Source: Rhodovibrio salinarum DSM 9154 (lineage in GTDB: Bacteria; Pseudomonadota; Alphaproteobacteria; Kiloniellales; Rhodovibrionaceae). From it: 64,000 nt of DNA. Numbering within the stretch: position 1 is the stretch's first letter; each line of letters starts with the position of its first letter. The translations under genes and the position numbers were made by a program. The notes beneath the pieces were generated by a model. That model worked only from the letters and a program-made list of their open reading frames with translations. It was not told the origin of the DNA and searched no databases. Below, piece by piece: positions 36,188 to 46,325 of this stretch. The stretch spans positions 4,095,347 through 4,159,346 of the forward strand of contig NZ_KI911559.1 of NCBI RefSeq assembly GCF_000515255.1, in the 5' to 3' direction.

Positions 36188-37093
36188 TTACGTGCCCTGG
36201 GCGCACTCCAGGGCGAAGGCGGGCTTTTTCAGCATCCGGCGCAGGCCGTTCGCCCATTCAATGAACGCGGCTTCGGTAAACTCCTTCCGGCCGTCGACGA
36301 CGAACGTGCCGTCGGCTGCGCGGACGACCTGATAATCGCGGCTGCGCACGAAGTTCACGACGCTGTCGATCGTCTCGCTCGGGCGCTGGATGCGGTAAGC
36401 CGAGATGTCGATCGGCTCCACCCGACGCACGTCCGCGTGCCGAGGCCGGCGCCGGCCCTTGCGCTTCGTCTTGGTATGGAGGGTGCGGACGTCCGCTCCG
36501 CCTCCCTTCGCCGCAACCGGGCGGTTGGCGGGCTGGGGACGATATTCCGGCGCCACCTCGGAGCGCTTCGGCCGGCTCAGACCCAACCGACGCGCGCGCT
36601 CGCGGGTACTGCCCACGGTCCGGCCAATCTTGGCGGCAATCTCCTCTACCGGCCGCCCGGTGCCCCATTCCGCCCGCAGCACCTCTTCGGCGCCTTCGTC
36701 CCAGCGGGTCTTGGGGCCGGCACCGCGGCCAACACCGGTACCCCCGCGGGCCTCCTGTGACGACGGGCGCACGGCTGCGGCCCCAGGATCGGCCCGACCG
36801 CCCGCTTCTCCGGCCGCCCCGGACGCAGCCTTGGACGCGACCGGCGTCTCGTGATGAGTCGTTTGACGGCGGGTCGGGCCGGCCGGGCGCGGCGCCGTCT
36901 CCGTCATGACGACCTTCGGGCGTCCATTGGCCGAACTGACCGTCTTCGACAGGGGCGAGGCTGGCGCCTCCTCATCCTCGGCGACAAAGTCCACGATCCG
37001 GCGAGCCGCCTCGATCGCGGCGTCAACATCCCCCATTAGATGTAGACACTGCATAACCACATCGAGTCGAACCTGCTCAATCGGCGTACTCAT
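36188..37093 (-). CDS. DNA-binding protein with a GcrA/Myb-like helix-turn-helix
   Basis: The 301-residue protein lies between prsT and prsK and is transcribed away from prsK. Residues 129-173 (RWDEGAEEVLRAEWGTGR then IAAKIGRTVGSTRERARRLGL) resemble the HTH of GcrA and other SANT-like domains. A Pro/Ala/Gly-rich, probably disordered segment (45-125) precedes it. The C-terminal domain (about 225-298; YRIQRPSETIDSVVNFVRSR, FVEW-like AFIEWANGLR) is not recognised. GGGGATGAG lies upstream of the ATG. A regulator of the polysaccharide locus is inferred from position only. Confidence 0.65.
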   Translation of the reverse strand: MSTPIEQVRLDVVMQCLHLMGDVDAAIEAARRIVDFVAEDEEAPASPLSKTVSSANGRPKVVMTETAPRPAGPTRRQTTHHETPVASKAASGAAGEAGGRADPGAAAVRPSSQEARGGTGVGRGAGPKTRWDEGAEEVLRAEWGTGRPVEEIAAKIGRTVGSTRERARRLGLSRPKRSEVAPEYRPQPANRPVAAKGGGADVRTLHTKTKRKGRRRPRHADVRRVEPIDISAYRIQRPSETIDSVVNFVRSRDYQVVRAADGTFVVDGRKEFTEAAFIEWANGLRRMLKKPAFALECAQGT

Positions 37094-37139
37094 TAGAACT
37101 CATCCCCTACCATCGAATTGAGCGCTGGCCAGATGGCCG

Positions 37140-37168
37140 ACTGTCCAAAAACCTTACACGTGTATAAT
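37140..37168 (+). promoter_or_regulatory. Possible sigma70 promoter for prsK-prsR
   Basis: A consensus -10 hexamer TATAAT lies at 37163-37168, with a weak -35 (ACTGTC) 17 bases upstream. It lies in the 152-base divergent gap, 52 bases upstream of the small leader frame. Only the -10 is convincing. Confidence 0.4.
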
Positions 37169-37219
37169 GGAGATGTGTCTGAAATTATTTACAACTTACT
37201 GGGTCATGAGGGGTAATCC

Positions 37220-37249
37220 ATGGGCAGCCAAAGCGCGACGACCCGATGA
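37220..37249 (+). CDS. Nine-codon upstream leader frame coupled to prsK
   Basis: ATG 37220 has GAGGGG six bases upstream (37208-37213) and encodes nine residues ending in TGA at 37247-37249. The stop overlaps the prsK ATG (ATGA). prsK itself has no ribosome-binding site of its own, so translation of this leader may be needed to translate the kinase. The product probably has no function of its own. Confidence 0.45.
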   Translation: MGSQSATTR

Positions 37250-39362
37250 TCAGCGCACTGGCCTTTCTCGCTACCGGATTGGGATTCCTAGGTCTTGCCG
37301 CCCTCACGGCCGTACTCGGCTGGGCACGCGGACAGGCCCGGCTGTTGGCGGCGGCGCTGACACTGCACGGGCTCTGGGCCGTAAGCGTCGCCATCGCCAG
37401 CCCGGTGAGCTGGATCGCCGAGCCCTACCTCCATTTCGCGCGCGCGCTGGCTTGGATGGTCTTTTTCGCAGGCCTAACCACCACACGTGCGCACCGCACC
37501 GACAGCGCGTCCTCGACGCCTGAAGATACCGCCGGCACACACGCCGGCCGACGGACCTGGACCGTCGTCGGACTCCTGGCCGGTATCTTCCTGGGCCTGA
37601 CGACGCTGGCCTGGGCGGGGGTGCCCGGGGTCTGGCAATTCGTCGCCGCCCTGCAGCTGGTCGCGGGGGTGTTCGTGCTGGCGTTGATCGCCGGGGTGCT
37701 GCGCAACTCCGACGAGGCGGCGCGCTGGCATCTGAAATTTCTCTGCTTCCCGCTGGCCGCACTGTTTGCTTACGAGCTGTTCCTGGACGCGCAACTGCTG
37801 GGCCTCGGCGTCTGGAGCCAGGAGTTGTTGGAGGTTCAGGCGTTGTTGAACCTGGTGGCCGTTCCGGTGATGGCGTTGGGGGTGCTGCGCGCCCGCTTGT
37901 GGCAGCGCCAGCTGCAAATCTCCCACCGGGGCGCGCTCTACTCCACCGCACTGATCGCGAGCGGCCTGTACCTGCTGGTCGTGGCGGCGGTCGCGGTGGC
38001 GTTGGGCGGACTGGCGCCCGCCTACCGGCTGCCAGTGCAGGTCGCCTTCCTGTTCCTGACCGTGCTGGCCTTGCTCGCGGTGCTGACGTCGGGCGCGGTC
38101 CGGGCTGGGGCGAAACACTTCATCGCGCGTAACTTCTTCACCCGGAAATACGACTATCTGCACGAATGGCAGCGCCTGCTCGCCACACTGGCCGATGACC
38201 GCAGCGGCGCTCCGCTGGAAACCCGCCTGATCGAGGCGATCGCGAACCTGGTGGAAGCGCCGGGCGGCGCGCTCTACACCTACGACCCCGGCGCGGGCAC
38301 GGAGGCGCGCCCGCGTTTGGCGGGCAGCTGGAACTTCCGGCCGGCAAGCCCGCCCGCATTACACCCCGCCGATTTCGAGACCAGCATGCCGTCGCGGGAA
38401 GGTCCGGCCGCACCGCAGCCTTTGGACCAGGCCGCGCTTGAAACGCGTGCGCCCGAGGTTTGGCTGGCCGTGCCGTTGGTTCGGGGCGCCACGCTGGTCG
38501 GCTTCGTCGCCCTGCCCCGGCCCCGCGCGGCGCGGACGATCGACGCGGAAGACCGCGCCCTGATCGTCATGGCCGCGCAGCACTGCGCCGGCCAGCTGGC
38601 CGAGCAACGGATGGCGCAGGCAAGCGCGGAAACTCGACAATTCGAGCGTTTCTCAAGGCACTATGCCTTTGTGGTCCACGACATCAAAAACATCGTGAGT
38701 CAACTTGCCTTGCTGCTGAAGAACTTTGAACGCCACGGCCACGATCCGGAATTCCGCGCCGACATGACCGAGACGGTGGCCCATGCCGTGGGCCGGCTGG
38801 AAGCGCTAACGGCGCGCATCCAGGGCCTCAAGTCGGGGCTGGATGAAGAGGATCTGACGCCGACCCCGCTCGCCGAGTTGTTACAGACCCGGGTGCACAG
38901 CCTGAACCGGGAGGGCGGCTCATCGGTCGAGTTGCATGTCGACCCGGCCGCCAGCGAGCTCACCGCCCGACTGCCGCACGCGCGCTTCACCGCCGTGATC
39001 GACCACCTGATCGCCAACGCCCGGGAGGCGGTGGCCGATCCCGCCGCCGAGAGGTCCGGCGCGCCCGTGCGCGTGGAACTGGGGGCAAGCGAGACGGCGG
39101 CGGTGATCGATGTGGTCGACCGCGGCTGCGGCATGTCGCCAAGCTTCGTCGACCAGGAACTGTTCAAGCCGTTCCGGTCGACCAAGTCGGGCGGCCTTGG
39201 CATGGGCGCCTATCAGTGCCGCGAACTGGCGCGCGAACTGGGCGGTGACCTGGAAGCCCTCAGCACCCCCGGCGCCGGCACCACGATGCGTCTGAGCGTG
39301 CCGTACCTTCGCGCGGCGCCGAGCGCGCCGCCCTCGCATGACGAACCTCTGGAGACTGCGTC

Positions 39363-39366
<4 letters not shown>
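37246..39366 (+). CDS. prsK: PEP-CTERM system membrane histidine kinase PrsK
   Basis: The 706-residue kinase has about nine or ten N-terminal transmembrane helices (about 1-290), a GAF-like domain (about 310-450; VWLAVPLVRGATLVGFVALP), then the phosphoacceptor region FVVHDIKN with His478. The ATPase domain has N box NAREAV near 592, DRGCGMS and GGLGMGAYQCRELA. It matches TIGR02916. It should phosphorylate PrsR in response to an unknown signal, perhaps in the membrane or envelope. The stop overlaps the prsR start (GTGA). Translation may depend on the nine-codon leader. Confidence 0.92.
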
Positions 39367-40709
<1,343 letters not shown>

Positions 40710-40805
40710 CAAAGCAACCACACTGACCGGCCCGTTGCCGGGTCATGGGCGCGGCTGTAGGGTGACGGCTAACCCCCGTCCCCTGCATGGCCGAGTTCTG
40801 CTGGC

Positions 40806-41969
40806 ATGCCCCCTTCCGCCACCATGTCGCCCACCCCCGGCGCCGACGAGCCAATCCCGCTGTTCGACCCGCGCAGGCAATACCAACGCCTGCAGACGGA
40901 GATCGACGCGCGGGTCGCGGCGGTGCTGGCGCATGGCGCCTACGTCAACGGCCCCGAAATCGCCGAGCTGGAAGATGCGCTGTGCCGCAGCACCGGCGCG
41001 ACGGCGTGCGTCGCCTGCGCCAACGGCACCGACGCGCTGGTGATGAGCCTGCTGGCCCACGGGATCGGCCCGGGCGATGCGGTGTTCGTCCCCGCCTTCA
41101 CCTATGTCGCCACCGCCGGCGCCGTCCGCCTTGCCGGCGCTACACCAGTGTTCTGCGACGTGCTGGAAGCGACCGCGAACCTGGATCCAACCGACCTCGA
41201 CCGGCAAGCGGCGCGGGTGCGCAAGAGCGGGACCCTGAGACTGCGGGCGGTGCTGCCCGTCGATCTGTACGGCCTGCCCGCCGACTACGCTGGGGTGCAA
41301 TCGGTCGCCGACGATCATGATCTGCTGGTGATCGCCGACGCCGCGCAGTCGATGGGCGCCGCACGCGAAGGCGTGGCGGTCGGCGCGCTCGCACCCACGA
41401 CGACAGTCTCCTTCTTCCCGACCAAGCCGCTCGGGTGCGCGGGCGACGGCGGTGCGATCCTGACCAGCGACGGCGCGCTGGCCGAGCGACTACGACTGCT
41501 GCGCACCCACGGCACGGATGCCAGTCGCACCGCCGTCGCACTCGGCATGAACAACCGGCTGGACACGCTGCAAGCGGCAATCCTGCTGGCCAAGCTGCCG
41601 CATCTGACGACCGAGCGGGCGCACCGCGAGCAGCTTGCCCAACGCTACGACGACCTGCTGGCGAAGGCCGTCGAGCCCGCGCCGCGGGACCCTGGCTGCA
41701 CCAGCGCCTGGGCGCTCTACACCCTGCGCAGCGAGCGGCGCGACGCCATCCAGCAAGCGCTCTCCGACCAGCAGATCGGGGCGGGCGTCTACTATCATGC
41801 GCCCGTGCACCTGCATCCGGCCTACCAGGCGTTCGGCGACGGCCCCGGCAGCCTACCGGTCAGCGAGCGGCTGGCGGCGCGCGTTCTGAGCCTGCCGCTG
41901 ACCGCCGAGATGACGGAGGCCCAGGTGACGCGCGTCGCCCAGGCGGTGTGCGCGGCGGTGGCCGGTTGA
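40806..41969 (+). CDS. DegT/DnrJ/EryC1/StrS-family PLP aminotransferase
   Basis: The 387-residue enzyme belongs to the sugar aminotransferase family that converts keto-sugar nucleotides to amino sugars. PLP ligands are visible: Lys207 in SFFPTKPLG (internal aldimine), Asp178 in IADAAQS, and the phosphate loop CANGTDALVMSL. The C-terminal YHAPVHLHPAY resembles WbpE/WlbC-type enzymes. A second in-frame ATG lies six codons downstream. It follows prsR by 96 bases and overlaps the next gene (TTGA). It probably makes an amino sugar for the polysaccharide. Confidence 0.9.
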   Translation: MPPSATMSPTPGADEPIPLFDPRRQYQRLQTEIDARVAAVLAHGAYVNGPEIAELEDALCRSTGATACVACANGTDALVMSLLAHGIGPGDAVFVPAFTYVATAGAVRLAGATPVFCDVLEATANLDPTDLDRQAARVRKSGTLRLRAVLPVDLYGLPADYAGVQSVADDHDLLVIADAAQSMGAAREGVAVGALAPTTTVSFFPTKPLGCAGDGGAILTSDGALAERLRLLRTHGTDASRTAVALGMNNRLDTLQAAILLAKLPHLTTERAHREQLAQRYDDLLAKAVEPAPRDPGCTSAWALYTLRSERRDAIQQALSDQQIGAGVYYHAPVHLHPAYQAFGDGPGSLPVSERLAARVLSLPLTAEMTEAQVTRVAQAVCAAVAG

Positions 41970-43048
41970 CCGCGCGCCGCTATCGGATCGCCGCCATCCC
42001 CGGCGACGGCATCGGCGCGGAAGTCGTCGAGGCCGGGCTGGAGGTGCTGCAGGCGCTGGCCACGCGCGACGGCGGCTTTGCCCTCGACGTGACCCGCTAC
42101 GACTGGGGCAGCGCCCGCTACAAGCAAACCGGGGCGATGATGCCGGCCGACGGCCTCGACCAGCTGCGCGACGCCCATGCCATCTATTTCGGCGCGGTCG
42201 GCGACCCGGGGGTGCCGGATCACGTGACGCTGTGGGGCCTGCGGCTCAAGATCTGTCAGGGGTTCGACCAGTACGCCAACATTCGCCCGGCGCGCGTGCT
42301 ACCGGGCATCACCCCGCCGCTGCGCACCGCAGGCGCGGAAGCGATCGACTGGATGATCGTGCGCGAGAACAGCGAGGGCGAATACGCCGGCGCGGGCGGA
42401 CGGGTCCATCAGGGCCACCCGGAAGAAGTCGGCACCGAGGTCGCGGTGTTCACCCGCAAGGGCGTCGAGCGGGTGATGCGCCAAGCCTTCGAAATCGCCC
42501 GCAACCGCCCAGCGAAACACCTAACCTGCGTGACCAAGTCGAACGCCCAACGCCACGGCATGGTGCTGTGGGACGAGGTGTTCGCGACCGTCGCGGCGGA
42601 CTATCCGGACGTCGCCACCGACAAGGTGCTGGTCGACGCCATGACCACGCGCATGGTGCTCAAGCCCGCGACGATCGACACGGTGGTCGCGACCAACCTG
42701 CAGGCCGACATCCTGTCCGACCTCGCCGCCGCCTTGACCGGCAGCCTGGGCGTCGCGCCGACCGCCAACCTGAACCCGGAACGCGCCTACCCCTCGATGT
42801 TCGAGCCGATCCACGGCAGCGGCTTCGACATCGCGGGCCAGGGCATCGCCAATCCGGTCGGCGCCTTCTGGACCGCGGCAATGCTGCTGGAGCATCTGGG
42901 CGAGCGCGAGCCCGCGCACGCTCTGATCACCGCCGTCGAACAGACACTTGCGACCGGCGCGGCGTTCACCCCTGACCTGGGCGGCGACGCCACCACGCGT
43001 GCCGTCACCGACCGTGTGATCGCCGCGATCCAGGGCGCGAACGCGTGA
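41966..43048 (+). CDS. Tartrate/D-malate-type NAD-dependent beta-decarboxylating dehydrogenase
   Basis: The 360-residue protein belongs to the isopropylmalate/isocitrate dehydrogenase family. Motifs include IAAIPGDGIGAEVV at the N-terminus, WMIVRENSEGEYAG, the catalytic Lys in TCVTKSNAQRHG, LVDAMTTRMV and MFEPIHGSGFDIAGQG. It is closest to tartrate dehydrogenase/D-malate dehydrogenase (TIGR02089-like). The TTG at 41966 overlaps the aminotransferase stop; GTG 41948 is an alternative start. Substrate choice among tartrate, malate and isopropylmalate cannot be settled by sequence reading. The tight coupling to a sugar aminotransferase is unexpected. Confidence 0.85.
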   Translation: MTARRYRIAAIPGDGIGAEVVEAGLEVLQALATRDGGFALDVTRYDWGSARYKQTGAMMPADGLDQLRDAHAIYFGAVGDPGVPDHVTLWGLRLKICQGFDQYANIRPARVLPGITPPLRTAGAEAIDWMIVRENSEGEYAGAGGRVHQGHPEEVGTEVAVFTRKGVERVMRQAFEIARNRPAKHLTCVTKSNAQRHGMVLWDEVFATVAADYPDVATDKVLVDAMTTRMVLKPATIDTVVATNLQADILSDLAAALTGSLGVAPTANLNPERAYPSMFEPIHGSGFDIAGQGIANPVGAFWTAAMLLEHLGEREPAHALITAVEQTLATGAAFTPDLGGDATTRAVTDRVIAAIQGANA

Positions 43049-43096
43049 ACGGTTGAGACTGGCGGCGTTGGGGCGCGGGGAGACTTACCTTCGCCC

Positions 43097-43891
43097 TCAC
43101 CTCACCTCGGAGCTTCCCTGGTTCTCGGAACCGGACGCAGCCGGCAAATCCGGGTCCAGGATGCCGCGGTTATAGACATAAAACACCGCCGCCTCGGTCC
43201 GGTTGGCCAGGCTCAGCTTGTGCAGCAGTGCCCGTAGAGCGGCCTTGACGCGCGCTTCCGAAATGCCGACGGCAAGCGCGATTTCCCGGTTCGACCAGCC
43301 GCGCCCCAGCATGCGCAGGATCTGCATGTCGAGCGTGCCCAGCGCCCGGGCCCGCTGCAGACGCTGGCTGGAGAAGGGGTTGCCCACACCCAGCTCACCG
43401 GGCATGGCGCAATAGCCCACCATCGCGCAGGCGATCACGTCGAACGCATGGTCCGCCTGGCCGTCGGCGAACAGAAACCCATCGGCCCGTACCAAAAATT
43501 CACTTGCGCTGAGCAATTCCGCACGCTCCAGCAGCGCCAGCACAACCGCCCGGCGGGCCGCCCTGTTCAGATCGTTCAGGTAGATTTCGTTGTAGAGCAC
43601 ATGGTCGAGGATGACGGCATCGACCTCATCCGGGCCAGCGCCCTGAAGGGTGCGCACCGGGTCGCCGCGCGACAGGCGGCACCGGGGGTCGTGGCGCAGG
43701 CTCATCGCAACTTGCTGCGCCAGCCCCTCGCGCAGCGTCACCAGCACGATTTCGAGCGGACGCTGTTCACCCTCGCCGAACCAGTCCCGACGGCGCGCCG
43801 GTTCGGTCCGCGCGCCCCGCCCAGACGACGCACGCTCCTCAGAGCTCGCCAACCCGGGCGGGCCATTGGTCCCTTGGCGGGGGGATTGCAT
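43097..43891 (-). CDS. LuxR-family regulator with a degenerate receiver-like domain
   Basis: The 264-residue protein has a NarL/LuxR HTH at about 190-250 (LGTLDMQILRMLGRGWSNRE, then AVGISEARVKAAL). The preceding about 45-175 looks like a receiver fold (EIVLVTLREGLAQQV, DAVILDHVLYNE). It lacks the acidic pair and the usual Lys, so phosphorylation is unlikely. AGGAGG is eight bases upstream of the ATG. It lies 226 bases from a second LuxR-type regulator. It probably modulates genes of the nearby locus; no partner kinase is present. Confidence 0.8.
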   Translation of the reverse strand: MQSPRQGTNGPPGLASSEERASSGRGARTEPARRRDWFGEGEQRPLEIVLVTLREGLAQQVAMSLRHDPRCRLSRGDPVRTLQGAGPDEVDAVILDHVLYNEIYLNDLNRAARRAVVLALLERAELLSASEFLVRADGFLFADGQADHAFDVIACAMVGYCAMPGELGVGNPFSSQRLQRARALGTLDMQILRMLGRGWSNREIALAVGISEARVKAALRALLHKLSLANRTEAAVFYVYNRGILDPDLPAASGSENQGSSEVR

Positions 43892-44117
43892 ACTTCAGAC
43901 CTCCTGTCGGCCGGTCACCCGGTACTGCTCGCCCGGTACTACGCGACACGCGAGGTCCCCGCCCGCCAGTCGCTCACAGGGCACGCAAGCCCCATTCACG
44001 GAACGCGCCCAGACTGACTCTACTCAGATTTCCTGCGGTAGGCCGTCTGGCATTGGCATAGTCCACCGATTTTGAGGTATTAAACCTTTCGGGCGCATCT
44101 CCAGGCGGATACCCCGG

Positions 44118-44825
44118 TCACTGTGTTGCGGGAGTGTCCGAAACCTTGTGCGTGATCGCCCATACCGCGGCCTGGGTGCGGTTGGTGGCGTGGATCTTCC
44201 GCAGGATGTTGCGCAGATGGACCTTGATGGTCGCTTCGGTCAGGTTGTTTTCCTCGGCGATCTGCTTGTTCGACCGGCCAACCGCGAGGGAGGCCAGGAT
44301 CTGGCGTTCCCGCTTGGATAGCTGCGCCGTCGCCGGGTCGGCCAGGTTTTGGTACACTTCCGGAACCGGCGTGGGGCTGCTGCCCATCCCGGGATCCTTC
44401 AGGAGTGCGCCGATCAGGCTGGCCGGAAACACCCGCTCACCCAACGCGACCAGATCTAAACATCCGGCCATCGCCTTACTGGAGATGTTCTTCATCAGAC
44501 ACCCATCCGCGCCGGCCAAGAAACAGGCCAAGGCGTCGTTTGGGGTCTCGGGGTCGGTAAACACGACGATGCGCGTTTCCGGGAAACGCGTGCGCGCAAC
44601 CTCGAATTCGGTCGCGGGGGCTTCGGCGGTCGCGCTGGCGTCCAGCACGACGATGTCTGGCGTCTCGCCCCCACGCGCCATCTCCGCCAGGCCTTCGACC
44701 AACGTGCCTGCGGCGGCAACCACGTTGTAACCGGTATCTTCCAGAACCCGGCTCAACCCCTCTCGCCATAGCCGGTTCGGCTCCAGCAGAAGGATCCGCA
44801 AGTGGCGGCTCCCTGTCGTGTCCAT
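44118..44825 (-). CDS. NarL/LuxR-family response regulator
   Basis: The 235-residue regulator has an N-terminal receiver: phosphoacceptor Asp62 in IVVLDAS, Thr90 and Lys112 in DGCLMKNIS. The usual acidic pair is Glu15-Pro16, so metal binding may be weakened. The C-terminal HTH (about 165-225) reads LSKRERQILASLAVGRSNKQ. AGGA precedes the ATG. No cognate kinase is adjacent, and PrsK already has PrsR. Confidence 0.87.
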   Translation of the reverse strand: MDTTGSRHLRILLLEPNRLWREGLSRVLEDTGYNVVAAAGTLVEGLAEMARGGETPDIVVLDASATAEAPATEFEVARTRFPETRIVVFTDPETPNDALACFLAGADGCLMKNISSKAMAGCLDLVALGERVFPASLIGALLKDPGMGSSPTPVPEVYQNLADPATAQLSKRERQILASLAVGRSNKQIAEENNLTEATIKVHLRNILRKIHATNRTQAAVWAITHKVSDTPATQ

Positions 44826-45146
44826 CTAGATCATCCTTGATACCGCGGCGGGTCGGGTGGAGCGCGCCGCACGGGTTCCTGCCTGCCCTCTATTATGCGC
44901 CCGAGCCGCGCGGGCATTCGTTGATCCGGAGGCCTCCAATCCGCCATCCGGCAGACGCAACTAACCGCCTGAAGCGCGCGGTTCAGGCAGCATCGGTGCG
45001 CACCTTGCTATCATTGCGGCAAGCCCGCGTTAGCTGTCGACGGCGCGGGCGGCTAAACTCCAACGCACCCAGCTACGCCACTCATTCTTTTCGGCTGACA
45101 ATCGATCGAGCCGGCCGTTAACCCTATCGTCGTAAAATGCGTGGAT
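44826..45146. other. Intergenic region between two leftward regulator genes
   Basis: This 321-base stretch should hold the promoter of the leftward response regulator. A plus-strand open frame (44837-45121) has no ribosome-binding site and a low-complexity Arg/Ala-rich product, and is not considered a gene. Nothing else was recognised. Confidence 0.5.
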
Positions 45147-45749
45147 TCAGGGCGTCCCGCCGATACCCGGCGCCGGAGCATACAGCGCGCACAGGCCCTG
45201 CATGTCCTCCACATCGAGCCAGGTTGCGAGTGCCCGGCAGTAGTGCCCGCCGGCCCGCGAGGCAGCATCCGCGCTAACCTGTAAATAACGACACGCCGCG
45301 CAGGTCCCGAAGGCGCTTTGCCGCCGGGCGGCGGCGACCCAGCAGGTAACCCGCTCGACCGCCCGATCCATCTGACCCCGCAGCGTCTCGGGCAGGTTGG
45401 TCAACGCCTCGGTCAGCGCAACCGCCGGGTCCTGAGCAAGCTTCGCCCAACCAGCCTGGCTCAAGTCGATACGGGCACTGCGCGCGTCGCGGCCGAATCT
45501 GATGCGGACCAGATAGCCCTTGGATTCCAGGGCCTTCACCGTCTGCGATGCGGCCCCACGGGTGGTCACATTGTAGGCAGCGAACGCCGAGACAGTCCGG
45601 GAAAAGCGGTTGGCCTCAGCAAAATAGCGCAGAGCGGTCCACTGGTTGGCGGTCAAGCCTGCCGTGCCAGCCTCCGACTCGCTGAGACGGGCTAAATGCT
45701 TCAACGCCGCGGCCAGCGCCCGCGGAGACCGGGTGGGACGACTCGCCAT
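45147..45749 (-). CDS. MarR-family regulator with a four-cysteine C-terminal segment
   Basis: The 200-residue protein has a MarR winged HTH (about 10-110; TANQWTALRYFAEA, TRGAASQTVKALESKGYLVR). An unusual tail has Cys150-x2-Cys153, Cys171 and Cys187 (FGTCAACRYLQ, GGHYCRAL, QGLCALY). The spacing suggests bound metal or redox sensing. ATG 45749 is preferred over TTG 45755. It diverges from the Rrf2-like gene across a 97-base gap that carries a palindrome overlapping the promoter. Confidence 0.82.
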   Translation of the reverse strand: MASRPTRSPRALAAALKHLARLSESEAGTAGLTANQWTALRYFAEANRFSRTVSAFAAYNVTTRGAASQTVKALESKGYLVRIRFGRDARSARIDLSQAGWAKLAQDPAVALTEALTNLPETLRGQMDRAVERVTCWVAAARRQSAFGTCAACRYLQVSADAASRAGGHYCRALATWLDVEDMQGLCALYAPAPGIGGTP

Positions 45750-45777
45750 GGCCAAAGCCTACGCGCGTCGATCCATA

Positions 45778-45806
45778 TTGACAACGTGCATACGCGCTGG
45801 GATAGT
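45778..45806 (+). promoter_or_regulatory. Sigma70 promoter for the Rrf2-like gene
   Basis: A perfect TTGACA (45778-45783) is followed after exactly 17 bases by GATAGT (45801-45806; four of six match TATAAT). It reads toward the Rrf2-like start at 45847. The -10 overlaps the start of the palindrome at 45805. Confidence 0.6.
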
Positions 45807-45819
45807 TTTAGACTTAAAC
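45805..45819. promoter_or_regulatory. Imperfect palindrome overlapping the promoter, candidate MarR operator
   Basis: GTTTTAGACTTAAAC (15 bases) is a dyad with one mismatch: GTTTTAG and CTTAAAC around a central A. Its size and AT-rich arms suit MarR-family operators. It overlaps the -10 of the plus-strand promoter and lies about 56 bases upstream of the MarR start. Confidence 0.45.
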
Positions 45820-45846
45820 CATCCGCAGGACTAAGGAAACGGCGCC

Positions 45847-46284
45847 ATGGTGCTCGATGGACCGTCCCACTGTGCCCTGTCCGTGATGACGCTGATCGCA
45901 CTGGCGGGCCCCAACGGACCCCGCACCGCCAGGCAGATCGCTGCGGAGTTGGACCTGCCGCACGCCAGAGTTAACCGCGCTCTGCGCGATCTCACCGCCG
46001 CCCGGCTGCTGACCATTGACCTGGAGCCGGCACGGGTCGGCTACGCCGCCACGCGTCCCCCCTCCGGGATTACGATCGCCCAGATCATCGAAGCCGCCCA
46101 CACACAGCAGATGTCGGCGCGCCGGGCCGGATGCGACAGAACCACCTCCGGCACTCTGGAAAACCGGGCTTTCAATGGCCATGAAACCACCGTCGAGTGG
46201 GCGCGGCGGGGCCTGCTCACCGCACTCGACCAGATTACCCTGTCCGACGTCCTCCACGCCCAATTCCGTCGGGTCAGCTTCTAG
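45847..46284 (+). CDS. Rrf2-like winged-helix regulator
   Basis: The 145-residue protein resembles the Rrf2 family: ALSVMTLIALAGPNGPRTAR, then AAELDLPHARVNRALRDLTAA and RPPSGITIAQIIEAAH. Residue 96 is the only cysteine in the region where Rrf2 iron-sulfur proteins carry three, so an iron-sulfur cluster is unlikely. It diverges from the MarR gene and converges with DUF6165. Confidence 0.72.
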   Translation: MVLDGPSHCALSVMTLIALAGPNGPRTARQIAAELDLPHARVNRALRDLTAARLLTIDLEPARVGYAATRPPSGITIAQIIEAAHTQQMSARRAGCDRTTSGTLENRAFNGHETTVEWARRGLLTALDQITLSDVLHAQFRRVSF

Positions 46285-46297
46285 GCGGCAACAAGGC

Positions 46298-46325
46298 GCG
46301 GCTCAGTAGGCCGCGTAGGATTTTT
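46298..46325 (+). terminator. Short hairpin and T-tract after the Rrf2-like gene
   Basis: GCGGC (46298-46302) and GCCGC (46310-46314) form a five-base stem with a seven-base loop, followed ten bases on by TTTTT. It overlaps the convergent DUF6165 stop codon. The stem is short, so activity is doubtful. Confidence 0.3.

Noticed and set aside
44837-45121. A 94-codon plus-strand frame as a small gene
   Set aside because: No ribosome-binding site, no recognisable domain and low-complexity composition.
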